A stretch of DNA of 64,000 nucleotides, from NCBI GenBank assembly GCA_964400285.1, contig CAYNTK010000001.1:248001-312000 (forward strand), written 5' to 3'. A model generated the notes under the pieces. It ran no database searches. It saw nothing but the letters and a program-made list of their open reading frames with translations, and was not told the DNA's origin. Positions 62,841 through 64,000 of the stretch are shown piece by piece. Source of the DNA: FEN-1279 sp964400285. GTDB lineage: Bacteria; Bacteroidota; Ignavibacteria; Tepidaquicellales; Tepidaquicellaceae. Within the stretch, counting starts at the first letter, position 1. Every line of letters begins with the position of its first letter. The position numbers and the translations under genes are program-made.

Positions 62841-63131
62841 TTATTTTTTTGTTAAACTCTCTTGAACTATTTTTTTAAATTCTTTAGAAACTTTGAATTT
62901 TGGAATAAATCTCTTCTGTAATTCGATAGTTTCACCTGTTTTTGGATTTCTTGCTTTGCGAGGTTCACGTATTAAATTTTTAAACGTACCAAATCCTCGA
63001 ATTTCGATTGAATCGTTTTCGCTTAGGCATTCTATTATGGTACTAATAAATCCTTCAATAACAATCTCTGTTTCCTTTTTACTTATTCCGGTTGCCTCCG
63101 ATATTTTTGCTGCAATTTGTGCTCTTGTCAT
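62841..63131 (-). CDS. HU/IHF-family DNA-binding protein
   Basis: Nucleoid protein that bends DNA as a dimer. The 96-residue protein has the helical start MTRAQIAAKISEATGISKKE, the beta-arm region RGFGTFKNLIREPRKARNPKTG, where RNPKTG is the DNA-intercalating arm tip, and a final helix KVSKEFKKIVQESL. Length and motifs match HU-beta/IHF; HU and IHF subtypes cannot be separated by eye. It starts 4 bases after the sppA stop. Confidence 0.95.
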   Translation of the reverse strand: MTRAQIAAKISEATGISKKETEIVIEGFISTIIECLSENDSIEIRGFGTFKNLIREPRKARNPKTGETIELQKRFIPKFKVSKEFKKIVQESLTKK

Positions 63132-63135
63132 AGTT

Positions 63136-64000
63136 TTATTTCTCGAATTTATATTGTAAAATTGGTTTATTCAAATATTCTTCTTCAATTTGTTTTCTTA
63201 AACCTAAAATTCCAATATTATTTAAATTTTCAATAAATAAATCAAGAATATTATTTTTTTGTTTTTCTCTTACGATAACAGGTTCACCCTCAATATTTGC
63301 AAACTTACAGGCAATATTTATTGCATCTTCATAAGTACCGAGTGTATCTACTAATTTTAGTTTTAGAGATTGCCTACCAGTAAATACTCTGCCGTTAGCG
63401 ATCAATTTCAAAGAATCCATTTCTATTTTTCTTTCTTTCGATACTAATTCCAGAAACTGCTGATAGTCGTCGTCAATAATTTCCTGAAAATATGCTATAT
63501 CATCTTGATTAACATCTCTTAAAGGATTTCCAGCATCTTTTAATTTTCCGCTTTTAATAGTAACATCTTTAATTCCGATTTTTTCAGCGAGTTCTTTCAT
63601 AGTGATAAAATTAGCAATCACGCCAATGCTGCCAACAACAGAACCCGGATTGGAAACAATGTATGAGCCGCCGCAGGCAGTCATATATGCCCCGCTTGCA
63701 CCTATTGAGCCAATGGAAATAATTACTGGTTTACCTTCATCTCTTGTTTTTCTAACAGCTTCATACATTTCCTGAGATGCGGCAACACCACCACCAGGGG
63801 AATTAATTCTTAAAACGATGGCTTTAATAGATTTATCTTCTCTATATCTTTTGAATTGTCTTACAATTGGTTCAGAAGAGTAAATAGTATAATCTAACTC
63901 AACAATTGCGATTTTCTGATTACCTCTTCCAGTTACTTCATATTGGAATTTTTTTTCACCAGTAGAGGAGATAGATTTAGCAAAGAAAATAAATGCAACA
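63136..64000 (-). CDS. sppA: Signal peptide peptidase SppA, partial
   Basis: Inner-membrane serine protease (S49) that digests released signal peptides. The frame is open to the window edge; the N-terminus lies beyond 64000. The visible 287 codons contain FIFFAKSISSTGEK, KIAIVELDYTIYSSEPIV, IVLRINSPGGGVAASQEMY, then the active-site region SIGSIGASGAYMTACGG (nucleophile Ser in ASGAY), PGSVVGSIGVI, NGRVFTGRQSLKLKLVDTLG with the family Lys/Gly-Arg context, and a C-terminal helix ending ILQYKFEK. An internal ATG at 63768 is not the start, because the conserved S49 core extends upstream of it. Length to the edge suits the short single-domain type. Confidence 0.94.
   Translation of the reverse strand, partial: VAFIFFAKSISSTGEKKFQYEVTGRGNQKIAIVELDYTIYSSEPIVRQFKRYREDKSIKAIVLRINSPGGGVAASQEMYEAVRKTRDEGKPVIISIGSIGASGAYMTACGGSYIVSNPGSVVGSIGVIANFITMKELAEKIGIKDVTIKSGKLKDAGNPLRDVNQDDIAYFQEIIDDDYQQFLELVSKERKIEMDSLKLIANGRVFTGRQSLKLKLVDTLGTYEDAINIACKFANIEGEPVIVREKQKNNILDLFIENLNNIGILGLRKQIEEEYLNKPILQYKFEK

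Noticed and set aside
1..64000. CRISPR array, prophage or complete insertion sequence
   Set aside because: No regularly spaced repeats, phage structural genes or full transposase were found; the only mobile-element trace is the IS5-like N-domain at 20925.

Overview
The window comes from a very AT-rich bacterium of the Fibrobacteres-Chlorobi-Bacteroidetes group. The best guess is the Ignavibacteria or a close relative. Supporting signs are a complete 2,200-residue SprA-type translocon gene of the type IX secretion system (T9SS), three exported proteins ending in an NYPNPFNP-type T9SS sorting domain, a 31-residue AURKAIP1/COX24-type ribosomal peptide, frequent TTG starts, and a MutL that keeps the endonuclease motif. 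The taxonomic placement is inference from these family signatures.

Layout. 1-2.0 kb (minus): 5' part of purD and a GT4 glycosyltransferase. 2.3-5.4 kb (plus): a soluble REC-histidine kinase, an NtrC-type sigma-54 activator, then two palindromic enhancer-like sites, a well-formed -24/-12 promoter and three tiny genes that are easily missed. 5.4-7.9 kb (minus): a secreted papain-family protease with a T9SS tail, followed by tRNA-Ser(GCT). 8.2-14.6 kb (minus): housekeeping run of Hpt, mutL, a DUF421 membrane protein, ftsY, acyl-CoA dehydrogenase, a small helical protein and tsaD. 14.6-16.8 kb (plus): an exported conserved protein and a BtuF-like lipoprotein. 16.8-22.8 kb: an NfrA/NfrB-like exopolysaccharide locus in which the NfrB-type glycosyltransferase is split over two genes, with a TM-SPOR segment, an IS5-transposase-like N-terminal domain and coiled coils between the halves. 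22.9-27.0 kb: two paralogous CocE/NonD hydrolases flanking mscL.

27.2-36.4 kb (plus): ABC-F ATPase, outer-membrane protein, B12-binding radical SAM protein, metallo-beta-lactamase fold hydrolase, sodium/solute symporter and priA, then tRNA-Arg(TCG). 36.5-37.6 kb: a gene-poor stretch with a second -24/-12 promoter that drives a signal-less protein shaped like a T9SS sorting domain. 37.7-43.7 kb: lipoprotein plus TonB-dependent receptor, and a peptidase-MA/TolB-repeat/outer-membrane protein. 43.9-50.5 kb: sprA. 50.5-52.6 kb (minus): nucleoside salvage operon cdd-tdk-bmp. 52.6-57.5 kb: heptosyltransferase-like gene, ilvE, lipoprotein hydrolase, rlmB-type methyltransferase, rsmI. 57.7-61.5 kb: gltX and glnS separated by a YefM-YoeB type toxin-antitoxin pair. 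61.7-64.0 kb: another T9SS cargo, then COX24-type peptide, HU protein and a partial sppA on the minus strand.

How it fits together. Much of the plus-strand content concerns the cell surface: SprA exports cargo such as the protease, hydrolase and the 332-residue protein, and the Nfr-like locus would make and export a glycan. Two near-identical sigma-54 promoters (TGGCATTWTTTTTGC) suggest that the NtrC-type regulator at 3.5 kb belongs to a small envelope-related regulon. The most notable points are the unrecognised sigma-54 mini-operon and the split, transposase-domain-bearing glycosyltransferase.
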